The notes below the pieces were generated by a model. The model had not been told where the DNA came from. It saw nothing but the letters and a program-made list of their open reading frames with translations, and did no database searches. A program made the translations under genes and the position numbers. This document shows positions 18,491-26,805 of a stretch of 64,000 nucleotides of DNA, piece after piece. This DNA comes from Trichormus variabilis 0441 (GTDB taxonomy: Bacteria; Cyanobacteriota; Cyanobacteriia; Cyanobacteriales; Nostocaceae), in assembly GCF_009856605.1 (NCBI RefSeq), contig NZ_CP047242.1:2920001-2984000 (forward strand). Reading direction: 5' to 3'. Every line of letters starts with the position of its first letter. Position 1 is the stretch's first letter.

Positions 18491-18695
18491 ATTGACACGT
18501 AATTTTTCGCAAAATTAATAATTGTCATCTAATAAGTCGCGGACTTTTAAAAAAGTCATGTAATTTGTCGTCCAAGACTGAATGAGCTTGATTTAGCTTT
18601 CATTGCTAGAAAGTATTGATATATATGGATTTTCGTTCAAGATAATGCTGTGACAGCTAATTTGTCGAAGTGGTCAAATAATGTGTCGCTCTACA
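18491..18695 (-). mobile_element. Transposon end (tnsB side) with five TnsB-type repeats
   Basis: Five related repeats read on the plus strand as TGnCAnnTAATTTGTCG-like: 18491-18509, 18521-18540, 18554-18570, 18651-18668 and 18672-18690. On the minus strand the outermost reads TGTAGAGCGACACATTATT, which I recall as closely matching the ShCAST terminus (TGTACAGTGACAAATTAT). The terminal base is 18695. A five-base duplication, if present, would be TTATA at 18696-18700. The array lies just upstream of tnsB, where the left end of V-K CAST elements is found. Confidence 0.87.
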
Positions 18696-19208
18696 TTATA
18701 TATCAATATGGTTCAGTGGAGAGATGGCTTCAACTTACCACCGCGTCTAAGTTGTTAGCCTTAAATGAACTGAGTAGAACAGGGTGGATAATTAAAGACT
18801 TGTAGTGAGAACTTTACAAGGATTAAAGTCCTTACTACGAACTCAATCTTATTGTTTTTACAATATTTAACATAGTTGTTTTTTTCCAGTTGTTCTGATT
18901 TGAAAATCCTTTGATGCCTTTTTCATAGGTTTTGGTGTACGCAGTTCATGACGGCTACTCATATTGCTGCATAACACACACAGGTATTTTAAATAACATC
19001 TGCTATATAAGGCAATTTTTACTAAGCTCTTTTTTGAGGAAAAGGAACCTTTATTGCGGTTATTGTGTCTGCATAGTTGTAAATAATTATAGTTAGCTAA
19101 AGATTACGGTAATTATTAAATTTTTAATCTGTTTCTGAATTTGAGATTCAGTAATTTTCTGTTTTAGTTCTAACTATTTGGAGGTGTCTGGGTATTAAGG
19201 GCGATCGC
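18696..19208. other. Chromosomal flank outside the transposon end
   Basis: About 510 bases without a convincing gene. At 18718-18728 the sequence GGAGAGATGGC resembles the 5' end of tRNA-Ser genes, but the rest does not continue as a tRNA. A hairpin repeat follows at 18804-18840. The last part should hold the promoter of the histidine kinase at 19209. Confidence 0.5.
18799..18843. repeat. Dispersed hairpin repeat (CTTGTAGTGAG family)
   Basis: Arms GTAGTGAGAACTTTA and TAAAGTCCTTACTAC pair with wobbles. A related hairpin is found at 26116-26170, so this is a dispersed element rather than a local terminator. Confidence 0.6.
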
Positions 19209-20939
19209 ATGGGGAAAAAATTTTCGGTAATTCACAAGCTGAAAGTATTGTTTGTCCTAGCATTGGTAGTTTTATTGACAAACACTGTAATTACTTACAG
19301 TCATACTACAAGATTGATGGAAAATCAGCCATATCTCTACATTTTAGAACACAAAACTCTAGTAGCATTTTGTTTAGTAATTTTTGTCAATATTTTATTA
19401 CTAACCTATTTATATAAATTACTGTGCCTCTATATTACCAAAAGTCAACAGGCAGAGCAGAAGATCCGTGAACAAACTGCCATTTTAAATATAGTTAATG
19501 ACGCTGTTTTAGTGGGTAGTATCGACCATCAAATTATTTTTTGGAATAAAGGTGCTGAACGTTTGTACGGTTGGAAAGCTGAGGAGACACTTGGAAAAAA
19601 TATTACAGAAATTTTGTACCAACCAAGCTCAACTAAATTAAAGTCAGCGCTGTCCACCGTAATGAGTGAAGGTGAGTGGCGAGGAGAGTTACATCAACTC
19701 AGCAAAGATGGTGAGGAAATTATTGTTGAAAGTCGTTGGGTTTTGGTTAGGGATGAGGAAGGACAACCAAAATCTATTTTAAGTGTAAATACGGAAATTA
19801 CACCCAAAAAACAACTAGAAGCGCAACTATTGCGATCGCAACGTCTGGAAAGTATTGGTACACTAGCAAGTGGCATTGCTCACGACCTCAACAATATCTT
19901 AACTCCTATTTTAATGGCGGTTCAGCTCTTACAAATGAAACTGCATGAACCGCAGGTACAAAAGGTGCTGAATACTTTAGAGAGTAATGTCAAACGGGGC
20001 GCAAATTTACTTAGGCAAGTGTTATCTTTTGCACGAGGTATCGAAGGGAAAAAGACAATTGTGCCAGTCAGGAAGCTGATATTAGAAATAGAGCAAATTG
20101 TCCAGCAAACATTCTCTAAATCAATTATCTGCCAAACATACATTCCCGAAAATCTTTGGTATGTATCAGGAGATACAACCCAACTACATCAAGTGTTGAT
20201 GAATTTGGTGTTGAATGCGCGTGATGCCATGCCTAATGGCGGGATATTGAAAATAACGGCTGATAATGTGGTGCTTTCTCCCCAGGGTAAGCACTATATT
20301 AAGTTATCTATAGAAGATACGGGTTTAGGTATACCCGCTAAAATTCAAAAGCAAATTTTTGAACCATTCTTTTCTACAAAAGAGGTAGGCAAAGGCACAG
20401 GTTTAGGACTGTCTACAGTGCTGAATATTATTGATAATCATGGTGGTTCTATCAATGTGCAGAGTACGGAAGGTAAAGGTACACGATTTCAGGTGTATTT
20501 GCCGGCTTTAGTTTCTAATATGGAAATTCCATTAGCTGATTCTGTAGAGATGGAATCGCCTACTGGTAATAGAGAATTAATTTTAGTAGTAGATGATGAA
20601 GCCATTATTCGTGAAATTACTAAATCATCTCTAGAAGCATATAATTATCGAGTATTGACTGCTAGTGATGGTGAGGAAGCCATATCAATCTATACAGGAT
20701 ACCAAGAACAAATTAGTGTGGTGTTGTTAGATATGATGATGCCATCAATGGATGGGGCGATCGCTATCCGCAAATTACAAAAGATTAATCCCCAGATCAA
20801 AATTATCGCTATTAGTGGGCTGCTATCGGAACCCCATGAGAGTGCAATTGCTAACATGGGAGTAAAGGCATTTTTATCTAAACCCTGCACAGCTAAAGAG
20901 TTAGTACAGACAATTCATACTGTCCACACTGAGAATTAA
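19209..20939 (+). CDS. Hybrid sensor histidine kinase (2 TM, PAS, HisKA, HATPase, REC)
   Basis: 576 residues. Two membrane helices (about 10-30 and 50-72) are followed by a PAS domain (about 88-200), a HisKA domain with the phosphorylated His225 in GIAHDLNN, and an HATPase with the N box NLVLNARDA, DTGLGIP and GKGTGLGLS. The C-terminal receiver domain has Asp508 in VVLLDMMMPS. The class is that of PAS hybrid kinases in which the attached REC takes the phosphate. The ATG at 19209 overlaps a HIP1 octamer. No partner regulator is adjacent, so the signal is unknown. The short loop between the two helices offers little room for an outside sensor, so PAS is the likely sensor. Confidence 0.92.
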   Translation: MGKKFSVIHKLKVLFVLALVVLLTNTVITYSHTTRLMENQPYLYILEHKTLVAFCLVIFVNILLLTYLYKLLCLYITKSQQAEQKIREQTAILNIVNDAVLVGSIDHQIIFWNKGAERLYGWKAEETLGKNITEILYQPSSTKLKSALSTVMSEGEWRGELHQLSKDGEEIIVESRWVLVRDEEGQPKSILSVNTEITPKKQLEAQLLRSQRLESIGTLASGIAHDLNNILTPILMAVQLLQMKLHEPQVQKVLNTLESNVKRGANLLRQVLSFARGIEGKKTIVPVRKLILEIEQIVQQTFSKSIICQTYIPENLWYVSGDTTQLHQVLMNLVLNARDAMPNGGILKITADNVVLSPQGKHYIKLSIEDTGLGIPAKIQKQIFEPFFSTKEVGKGTGLGLSTVLNIIDNHGGSINVQSTEGKGTRFQVYLPALVSNMEIPLADSVEMESPTGNRELILVVDDEAIIREITKSSLEAYNYRVLTASDGEEAISIYTGYQEQISVVLLDMMMPSMDGAIAIRKLQKINPQIKIIAISGLLSEPHESAIANMGVKAFLSKPCTAKELVQTIHTVHTEN

Positions 20940-21030
20940 CAGTGAATTTACAGAATCTTCCTGAAGATATAGATTTTTTATCTCAGTAATTTTGTTAATA
21001 TTATTAAAATTTTTATCAAAAAGTAACACT

Positions 21031-22074
21031 ATGGCATTATATGCAGAATTGCATAGACACCTGGGTGGTTCTGTTGTCCCCCGTGTCTTATGGCGTTATT
21101 TTGAGCGACACTCATCGGAGTTGATTTCCCGGTTTGCCGAGTACCCAGAGTTTGAAGACTTTTATACCCGTCCCCGCAATACCCTAGATGAGTATTTGGA
21201 ACTGCACACCCTTGTGGAAAGTGTACAAACTGTAGAAACTCTGCCTTACTTTATTTATCGTTTGGTACGGGGTGCCTACATTTTTGAGAATTTGGCTTAT
21301 CTGGAACTGCGCTACACCCCCTACTTACGGACACCAGAACATCTCAGCCAGTCCCAAAGAATTGACAAGATGGCGGAAATTGTCAAAGTTGTGGGGGAGG
21401 CTAGTAGCCAGCCAGAATATCCTATTGTCACCAGCCAAATCTTGTGTATGCACACACGCTTACCTTATGAGGTGAACAAAGCGATTATTGATTTGGCGGG
21501 GCAAAACAAAAATTATGTGTGTGGCATAGATGTAGCTGGGGGTGATAGCCATTACGCCGATCGCCTGTCCGAATGGATCAGTTTATATGAGTATGCGCGA
21601 TCGCTAGGGATTAACACTACTGGACACTTTTACGAAACCCCATCTGGTTGTTACCCCCAACTCCTACCTTACCTGATGCGGATTGGTCACGGTATCCAAA
21701 TTCCCCTCTTGTATCCAGAGCTACTACCAGATGTAGCTAGGCGTGGTCAGTGTTTAGAAGTTTGTCCCACAACTTATATTCAAACAGGTACTTTACAAGA
21801 CATCCGCCAACTGAAGTTAGTCTTTGACCGATGTTTTGATGCTGGGGTAGATATTGCCATTTGTACTGATAACGCCGGGCTGCATAATGTACGTTTGCCA
21901 TTCGAGTATGAAAATCTCTTGACTTACGACATTATCAACTTTGAACAGTTACAAGCTTGTCAGGATGCAGCTTTCCGCCATGCCTTTGCTTGGCCTTATG
22001 GTGAACGTCCTGCATCCCTATTGAATGAATTACTACAACCGGAAACTACCAAAGTTTTAGCACTGAAAGACTAA
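21031..22074 (+). CDS. Adenosine deaminase-family amidohydrolase
   Basis: About 347 residues from the ATG at 21031; the longer frame from 20992 is AT-rich leader. The metal motif ELHRHLGGS is at residues 5-13. Later features of the ADA fold are GIDVAGGD, TGHFYE with a His in the GHG segment (IGHGIQIP), and CTDNAGLHN with the catalytic Asp pair region. The reaction is hydrolytic deamination of adenosine or a related purine. Some members of this family act on other purines or on 6-aminodeoxyfutalosine, so the substrate is not fixed. It is a single gene in cytosolic form. Confidence 0.8.
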   Translation: MALYAELHRHLGGSVVPRVLWRYFERHSSELISRFAEYPEFEDFYTRPRNTLDEYLELHTLVESVQTVETLPYFIYRLVRGAYIFENLAYLELRYTPYLRTPEHLSQSQRIDKMAEIVKVVGEASSQPEYPIVTSQILCMHTRLPYEVNKAIIDLAGQNKNYVCGIDVAGGDSHYADRLSEWISLYEYARSLGINTTGHFYETPSGCYPQLLPYLMRIGHGIQIPLLYPELLPDVARRGQCLEVCPTTYIQTGTLQDIRQLKLVFDRCFDAGVDIAICTDNAGLHNVRLPFEYENLLTYDIINFEQLQACQDAAFRHAFAWPYGERPASLLNELLQPETTKVLALKD

Positions 22075-22110
22075 TTACTCAAATATGGAAATAGTTTATT
22101 TTGATTAAAA

Positions 22111-22229
22111 CCTGACGCATGAAAATGAAAAATCAAGGGTTTGGACAAGACTGTAAGGAATAGTATAGGAGTGTAAATGTTTAAAATCCCTACACCCCTA
22201 CACCCCTACACCCCTACACCCTTACACCC
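22111..22229. repeat. Dispersed repeat with CCCCTACA tandem array
   Basis: The stretch starts ACGCATGAAAATG and contains ATCAAGGGTTTGGA, as does the element at 51150-51296. It ends in three to four tandem copies of the octamer CCCCTACA (22188-22229). The array runs into the 3' end of the DUF5331 gene and supplies its stop codon. Confidence 0.7.
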
Positions 22230-23093
22230 AGTACCCTGACAAAACTCATCCATCCAAGAAGCTAGACTACTGGCATTACTACCAAGTGATGGCTGGACTT
22301 TGTGGCTAGGTGCTGGTGTTTGTTGATTTGCGTATTGTCCGTTTTGGGTAACTTCCGTAGCTATTGTTGGTGATGGTAGAGTTTTTGGCTGACTTGAAAC
22401 ATTAGTGATAATTTCTAGTACTCTCACCGCTTTACCATTACGGTGAGATTCGGTAGCTAAAGCTAATCTTAAAGATGGTAGAGGTTTAGTTTTATCAGGA
22501 GTTTCTATAGTTACAGATGGTGATGACCTACGATGAATTGCAGGCGATCGCCCTAGTTGAGAATTGCTAGAAACTGCGTTTACCTTAGATGTATTGTAGC
22601 TGATTGCTGTTTGAGCATTTCTCAAAGAGAGAATTGCCGGTTTAAGTTGATGTGTATCATCAGCCTCCTGAGTTTCTGCAAGCGATCGCAAAGGTTTATC
22701 TACCAGTGACAAAACAGGTTGGTTTTCCCAATGTTGTTTATGGGAAACATTCTTGAGGGCGAATTCATTTAATGAGATGGCTTCGCTTTCTGTCTGCTGT
22801 TTTTCCTGGTTGGTGTGAGATTCTGTTAAACGTAATTCAACATCGGGATTAAAATTCAGACCCAAAGCAGCAACAATCTCATCGGGGTTATTATTCAGTT
22901 CCATAATAAAAGCAAGTGTCTGTTCAAACTGTGGTTCTAAAACAGATAGCGTTGCCAAAATAAATCCAGAGGAAGGTCGCCGCAAACCATTATAAGTAGC
23001 CCAGACCTTCATTTTGACTAACCAAGAACGATTTTGCTCGTAATAACTCAGCCACTTGATCTTTAAAGATTGACGCAGCTCCTGAATGTCCAT
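22206..23093 (-). CDS. DUF5331-type cyanobacterial protein
   Basis: About 295 residues from the ATG at 23093 (MDIQELRQSLKIKWLSYYE); the frame is open to 23168 but the conserved start fits 23093. Residues 1-85 form the conserved domain with KMKVWATYNGLRRPSSGFI and NPDEIVAALGLNFNPD. The rest is low-complexity Ser/Pro/Thr-rich linker. The last residues (about 10, KGVGV at the end) are encoded by the CCCCTACA repeat array, so the natural tail has been replaced or extended by the repeat. Function unknown; the family is confined to cyanobacteria as far as I know. Confidence 0.75.
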   Translation of the reverse strand: MDIQELRQSLKIKWLSYYEQNRSWLVKMKVWATYNGLRRPSSGFILATLSVLEPQFEQTLAFIMELNNNPDEIVAALGLNFNPDVELRLTESHTNQEKQQTESEAISLNEFALKNVSHKQHWENQPVLSLVDKPLRSLAETQEADDTHQLKPAILSLRNAQTAISYNTSKVNAVSSNSQLGRSPAIHRRSSPSVTIETPDKTKPLPSLRLALATESHRNGKAVRVLEIITNVSSQPKTLPSPTIATEVTQNGQYANQQTPAPSHKVQPSLGSNASSLASWMDEFCQGTGCKGVGV

Positions 23094-23343
23094 CGGATGC
23101 CTCGCTTCAGTCAAAAATAGTGCAGACCTGTATGTATCAATTCTCCAAAACAGGGAAACAGATTTCAACCTGAGATCCCAAATAATCAGAAATCTAATTT
23201 GATTCTTGCAAAAATTCTCAGTAAGTTAGGCAATGTTTACCGTATCATATTTTTGGTAATCACAACCCAGCCTACGTATATTGCAAAAATCAAATATAAA
23301 TCCTAATAGTATGATTTTTGGAAATTTAAATTTTAAATTGCTA

Positions 23344-23673
23344 TTATCCCTGGGGATGAAACCGATAATAAAGCATCTGCTGGACTTTTTGACCACCTAG
23401 CAGGTGTTGTTCTACCAATAGAGGTACTTCATGAGGTTGAATGCCGCTATACCAAACCATATCGGGTAAAATCAGCACCATCGGCCCGTTTCCACACTGA
23501 CCTAAACAACCACTACCTGTTACAGTCACATCTACAACAGGTAAAACTGCAAAAGCTCTTAACACCTCTTTTGCACCTTGTTTTTTACAGGTGCGATGTT
23601 GACATACGCGTACACATCTAGGAGTGGAAGGCTCTGTTAAAGGCGAGTTTGATGGTTGCGTAATGTTAGTCAT
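23344..23673 (-). CDS. Thioredoxin-like [2Fe-2S] ferredoxin
   Basis: 109 residues. The Cys pattern fits a thioredoxin-fold [2Fe-2S] protein: Cys20, Cys24 and Cys29 in CVRVCQHRTC, then Cys56 and Cys60 in GSGCLGQCGNGP. Such small proteins carry electrons in the cytosol and resemble the NuoE cluster domain. It stands alone upstream of cysK on the same strand, about 220 bases away from it. The partner is not visible. Confidence 0.85.
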   Translation of the reverse strand: MTNITQPSNSPLTEPSTPRCVRVCQHRTCKKQGAKEVLRAFAVLPVVDVTVTGSGCLGQCGNGPMVLILPDMVWYSGIQPHEVPLLVEQHLLGGQKVQQMLYYRFHPQG

Positions 23674-23807
23674 CTTTTCACCCTGAAATCTTTTTGGTTA
23701 CATTGTGCTGTTGTTCGCCTTGCCTAACACGGGTTTGCTGATGTTTCTCCTCGTCTGATATAGCTGTCGCCAGTAGTGTTAGGACATTAATAGTCCAAGA
23801 TGTAGAT

Positions 23808-23872
23808 GTAGGGTGCGTCAGTGCGATAAAACCTAGCTGTACCAGGAAATTATTCATACTGACGCACCCTAC
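23808..23872. repeat. MITE-like element with 15-bp perfect inverted repeats
   Basis: GTAGGGTGCGTCAGT (23808-23822) and its exact complement ACTGACGCACCCTAC (23858-23872) bound a 65-bp element. A diverged copy lies at 26248-26312. It falls between cysK and the ferredoxin gene. Confidence 0.88.
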
Positions 23873-23896
23873 TAACTAATGACCAATGACTAATGA

Positions 23897-24871
23897 CTAA
23901 TCTACAGTTAGTCCTTTGGACGCAAGCCAATCGCGGTTGAATATGCGGGATTGGTAACGAGAACCACTGTCACACAATATGGTAACAATGGTGTGACCAG
24001 GCCCCAATTGCTTCGCTAAAGCCACAGCACCTGCTACATTAATACCTGTGGAACCACCCATGAATAAGCCATCTTTTCGCAGCAGTTGGTAAACTACCCG
24101 CAGAGCTTCATGGTCATCTATTTGGATAGCATCGTCAGCTGGTGCGCCTTCCATATTAGCTGTGACACGGCTGTTACCAATACCTTCAGTGATAGAATTT
24201 CCTTCTATCTTGATTTCTCCAGTTTTGATATAACTATATAAACCGCTACCTAATGGGTCAGCTACTACGCATTTAATGGCGGGGTTTTGGTCTTTTAGAT
24301 ACATGGCTACACCGGCAAATGTGCCACCAGTACCAGTGGAAGCTACCCAGCCATCAACTTTACCATCGGTTTGTGTCCAAATTTCTGGGCCTGTGGTTTC
24401 GTAGTGAGCGAGGCGGTTAGCTAAATTATCAAATTGATTTGCCCAAATTGCGTTGTCTAATTCCGCAGCAACTCTCCCAGAAAGTTTAACGTAGTTATTT
24501 GGGTCTTTGTAAGGTACAGCCGGCACGGGACGGACTTCTGCACCCAAAGCTGTGAGTGCATCAATCTTTTCCTGTGATTGGGTGTTAGGAATAATTATCA
24601 GGCATTTGTAGCCTTTGGCATTGCAAATATGCGCTAATCCAATACCAGTATTACCAGCAGTTCCTTCTACAACGGTTCCGCCTGGTTTAAGTAGTCCTTT
24701 TTTTTCTGCGTCTTCGATGATGTAAAGTGCTGCACGGTCTTTAACTGAACCACCGGGATTGAGAAATTCTGCTTTAGCAAGGATTTCACATCCTGTTTCT
24801 TCACTAAAACTGTTTAAACGAATCAGTGGTGTGTTGCCAACAGTGCCTACAAAGCCATTTTTGATATCCAT
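23897..24871 (-). CDS. cysK: Cysteine synthase (O-acetylserine sulfhydrylase)
   Basis: 324 residues, the usual length. The PLP lysine is Lys44 in PGGSVKDRA. The phosphate-binding loop is STGTGGTF, and EGTAGNTG and GGSTGINV are the substrate and cofactor signatures. It converts O-acetylserine and sulfide to cysteine in the cytosol. The C-terminal segment [17 protein letters not shown] is typical of the cyanobacterial CysK form. The stop codon lies at the edge of a heptamer array (TGACTAA repeats, 23878-23900). Upstream, 24872-25093 holds AT-rich sequence with an inverted-repeat fragment (ACTCACGTTAA at 25069-25079) like that beside flv4. Confidence 0.92.
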   Translation of the reverse strand: MDIKNGFVGTVGNTPLIRLNSFSEETGCEILAKAEFLNPGGSVKDRAALYIIEDAEKKGLLKPGGTVVEGTAGNTGIGLAHICNAKGYKCLIIIPNTQSQEKIDALTALGAEVRPVPAVPYKDPNNYVKLSGRVAAELDNAIWANQFDNLANRLAHYETTGPEIWTQTDGKVDGWVASTGTGGTFAGVAMYLKDQNPAIKCVVADPLGSGLYSYIKTGEIKIEGNSITEGIGNSRVTANMEGAPADDAIQIDDHEALRVVYQLLRKDGLFMGGSTGINVAGAVALAKQLGPGHTIVTILCDSGSRYQSRIFNRDWLASKGLTVD

Positions 24872-25099
24872 TGTGTCTTGACTTGAGTGGAGTGCATATA
24901 AAAATTGTGACTTATAGCGGTGGCAGGATATACACTTAATACCAATTCTCCAAAATTAAACATGAGCAGCTTTTGTAGGTAGGGGAAGAGTTAGAGTTAA
25001 GTTCCATCAAACTCCTAAAAAACAGCGAGTTTTCTTTCGCCCTTTCCATAGGTGCGCTTTTGTGGGAAACTCACGTTAAATTTTTAAATTGTCGTGGCA

Positions 25100-25290
25100 A
25101 AAGCTTCCGCCTCCTCTGTAGTAGTTTCCGCCTTTACGTTTCCGTATGACGCGCAGTCTGCAAGAGTTTCTGTTTTCACATTTCCGTATGACGCGCAGTT
25201 TGTACAAGCTTCCGCCTTCTCTGTAGTAGCTCCCGCTTTCACGTTTCCGTATAACGCGCAGTTTGCAAGAGCTTCTGCTTTGACGTTTGC
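25100..25290. repeat. Degenerate tandem repeat of about 42-63 bases
   Basis: The core TTTCCGTATGACGCGCAGT recurs three times (last copy TATAACGCGC), joined by AGCTTCYGC-type spacers, within 24872-25453. The array has an open plus-strand frame (25094-25294) with a repeating FTFPYDAQ translation, but no Shine-Dalgarno and low complexity argue against a real gene. The rest of the gap has no recognised feature. Confidence 0.75.
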
Positions 25291-25453
25291 TTAACTTCTA
25301 CGCAAAATTTATATCTGTCAAGATGTTGGTGAAAAAACAGGGAAGGCAAGGGTATTAAATTTTTTAATAAAAATCAACAATTTTACGTATGACAGTTTTC
25401 TTAACAATTGTCCACTATGGAATTAGGAGAAATTCGGGGAAAAAGTATTAATT

Positions 25454-25816
25454 ATGGCAAGACATAAACGCAATTCACGTACTCTTGACAAAGCAGAAAT
25501 CCGTTTAGCAAGTATTAAATCTATCAGCCCAACGCTTGATGTTGGAGAGGGATTGACAGTTAAATATTATACCGAGAAAATTGAAAATCTGCGGCAATCT
25601 CTAGAAATATACAATACTACGCTTTCTACTATTGATGTTTTATTAACCCAAATCATTGAAAATGAAAAAGATTTAGCAGATTATTCCGAGAAGATTTTGC
25701 GTGGTGTTGCCTATAAATTTGGTAACAATAGCCATGAGTATCAAATGGCTGGAGGTATTCGGAAAAGCGAGCGTAAGCGTACTTTGCGTCAAGGTGTAGC
25801 TTTGCCTACAAGCTAA
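25454..25816 (+). CDS. Small helical hypothetical protein
   Basis: 120 residues, family not recognised. The N-terminus is basic (MARHKRNSR). The middle (about 38-85) is predicted coiled-coil (YYTEKIENLRQSLEIYNTTL onward). The C-terminal segment has GVAYKFGNNSHEYQMAGGIRKSERKR, a conserved-looking basic motif. A purine-rich AGGAGAAA lies about 20-30 bases before the ATG. It stands alone, with repeat elements on both sides. A DNA- or nucleoid-associated role is possible from charge only. Confidence 0.65.
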   Translation: MARHKRNSRTLDKAEIRLASIKSISPTLDVGEGLTVKYYTEKIENLRQSLEIYNTTLSTIDVLLTQIIENEKDLADYSEKILRGVAYKFGNNSHEYQMAGGIRKSERKRTLRQGVALPTS

Positions 25817-25876
25817 AGCTATAACAAAATATAATAAAAGGCTGTTAACTGTTGACTGTTGATTGTTGACAGTCTT

Positions 25877-26047
25877 TTAAGAGGGTGTTTGAAAAGTCGA
25901 AAAGTATACTAGAAACCCCTCTCCAAACCTCTCCCCGAAACGGAGAGAGGCTTTGAAACCCCCATTCCCTCGCAGGGAAGGGGGGCTAGGGGGGTTAAGT
26001 TTTTAAGATTTTGGTGTTAGCAATGATACTTTTCAAACGTCCTCTAA
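25877..26047. mobile_element. MITE-like element with GAGG...TTTGAAAAGT inverted ends
   Basis: Ends GAGGGTGTTTGAAAAGT (25881-25897) and ACTTTTCAAACGTCCTC (26028-26044) match at 15 of 17 paired positions, with flanking TTA/TAA. The interior contains the ACCCCTCTCC...GGGGGTT motif found in other cyanobacterial dispersed repeats. No ORF. It is the first of three such elements in the 25817-26467 gap. Confidence 0.75.
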
Positions 26048-26088
26048 GATTACCAAAAGTTGCCAAAAATTTAACATTCAATGTTAAC

Positions 26089-26203
26089 ACTTACGCAACT
26101 GGCATATTATTTTAAGCTTGTAGTGAGGACTTTAGTCCTTAAAATAAAAGCTAAAGCCTTGACTACAAGCAAAAATTTTATTTTTTGTGATACTTGCATA
26201 AGT
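26089..26203. mobile_element. MITE-like element with ACTTACGCAA ends and internal hairpin
   Basis: ACTTACGCAA (26089-26098) is mirrored by TTGCATAAGT (26194-26203) with one mismatch. Inside lies a 20-base-arm hairpin starting GCTTGTAGTGAGGAC (26116-26170), related to the hairpin at 18799. Confidence 0.65.
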
Positions 26204-26247
26204 CTTCATTGTTACAAAGAAATTCTACATAACAAAATATGCAGAAT

Positions 26248-26312
26248 GTAAGATGTGTCAGTGCAATAAAACCTAAATATACTCAAAAATTATTTATACT
26301 GAAGCCCTCTAC
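26248..26312. repeat. Diverged copy of the 65-bp MITE
   Basis: Aligns end to end with 23808-23872, including the internal TGCRATAAAACCTA segment, but the terminal repeats have decayed (GTAAGATGTGTCAGT versus ACTGAAGCCCTCTAC). Confidence 0.75.
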
Positions 26313-26467
26313 TAAAGCATCAATCTTGGATAATTCATTTTTTTGTGTTCCCTGAGTTTAAAATCTTAGTTATTTTACTGAGGCAATTAGCTAAATAAGT
26401 ACATTAATATACATTAACAACGTAAGTGCAAATATTATCATTAACGTCCTAACCGGGGTGGACATCA

Positions 26468-26782
26468 ATGAAATTTCCAAACGATCGCCATCAAGAACTG
26501 GAACAACGGGAACGGATACTGCGGGAGAAGGAAGTAGAATTGCGGTTAAGAGAAATAGAACAGCAAATTTCTCCCAACGACGCAACTTTTCATAAAACAG
26601 TCAAGCACCAACCAGAACAAAAACCCTGGATTAAAAAAGTAATTCTGGGCGCAAAGTTGTTTGCTTTAGCTGTGGCGGCGTTAGTTGCAGTGAGGATTGC
26701 TTCGGCTTTAGCCGGGTTAATTATTATTGCAATTTTAGGGTGGGTATCTTACCAGCTATTTTTTGTATCTCAAAGAAAATAA
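26468..26782 (+). CDS. Small membrane protein upstream of the dynamin pair
   Basis: 104 residues. A charged N-terminal helix (QELEQRERILREKEVELRLREIEQQ) is likely a coiled coil, and one or two membrane helices lie at about 58-98 (LFALAVAALVAVRIASALAGL onward). It ends 23 bases before the first dynamin gene on the same strand, so co-transcription is likely. An anchor or recruiter for the dynamins is a reasonable guess, based on position only. Confidence 0.7.
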   Translation: MKFPNDRHQELEQRERILREKEVELRLREIEQQISPNDATFHKTVKHQPEQKPWIKKVILGAKLFALAVAALVAVRIASALAGLIIIAILGWVSYQLFFVSQRK

Positions 26783-26805
26783 TTCTTAACTAAGGTGTAA
26801 TTATT

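Larger units (their letters stand above)
1..18695 (-). mobile_element. Putative visible part of a CAST-like (Tn7-like) transposon with DISARM cargo
   Basis: The right boundary at 18695 is well supported by terminal repeats. tnsB, tnsC and tniQ lie just inside it and point inward. The left boundary is not visible: I found no second cluster of TnsB-type repeats and no terminal TGTA motif between 1 and 15000. Known V-K elements carry cargo between tniQ and cas12k, so 1-15089 is in the expected cargo position. That DISARM really is cargo is an inference; the element could also be a decayed one-ended remnant beside an unrelated island. Confidence 0.45.

Noticed and set aside
18718-18790. Possible tRNA-Ser gene
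   Set aside because: Only the first 11 bases fit; no anticodon arm, T arm or CCA-side acceptor could be folded.
25094-25294. 66-codon plus-strand ORF between cysK and the gene at 25454
   Set aside because: It is a translated tandem repeat with no ribosome-binding site; listed as a repeat.
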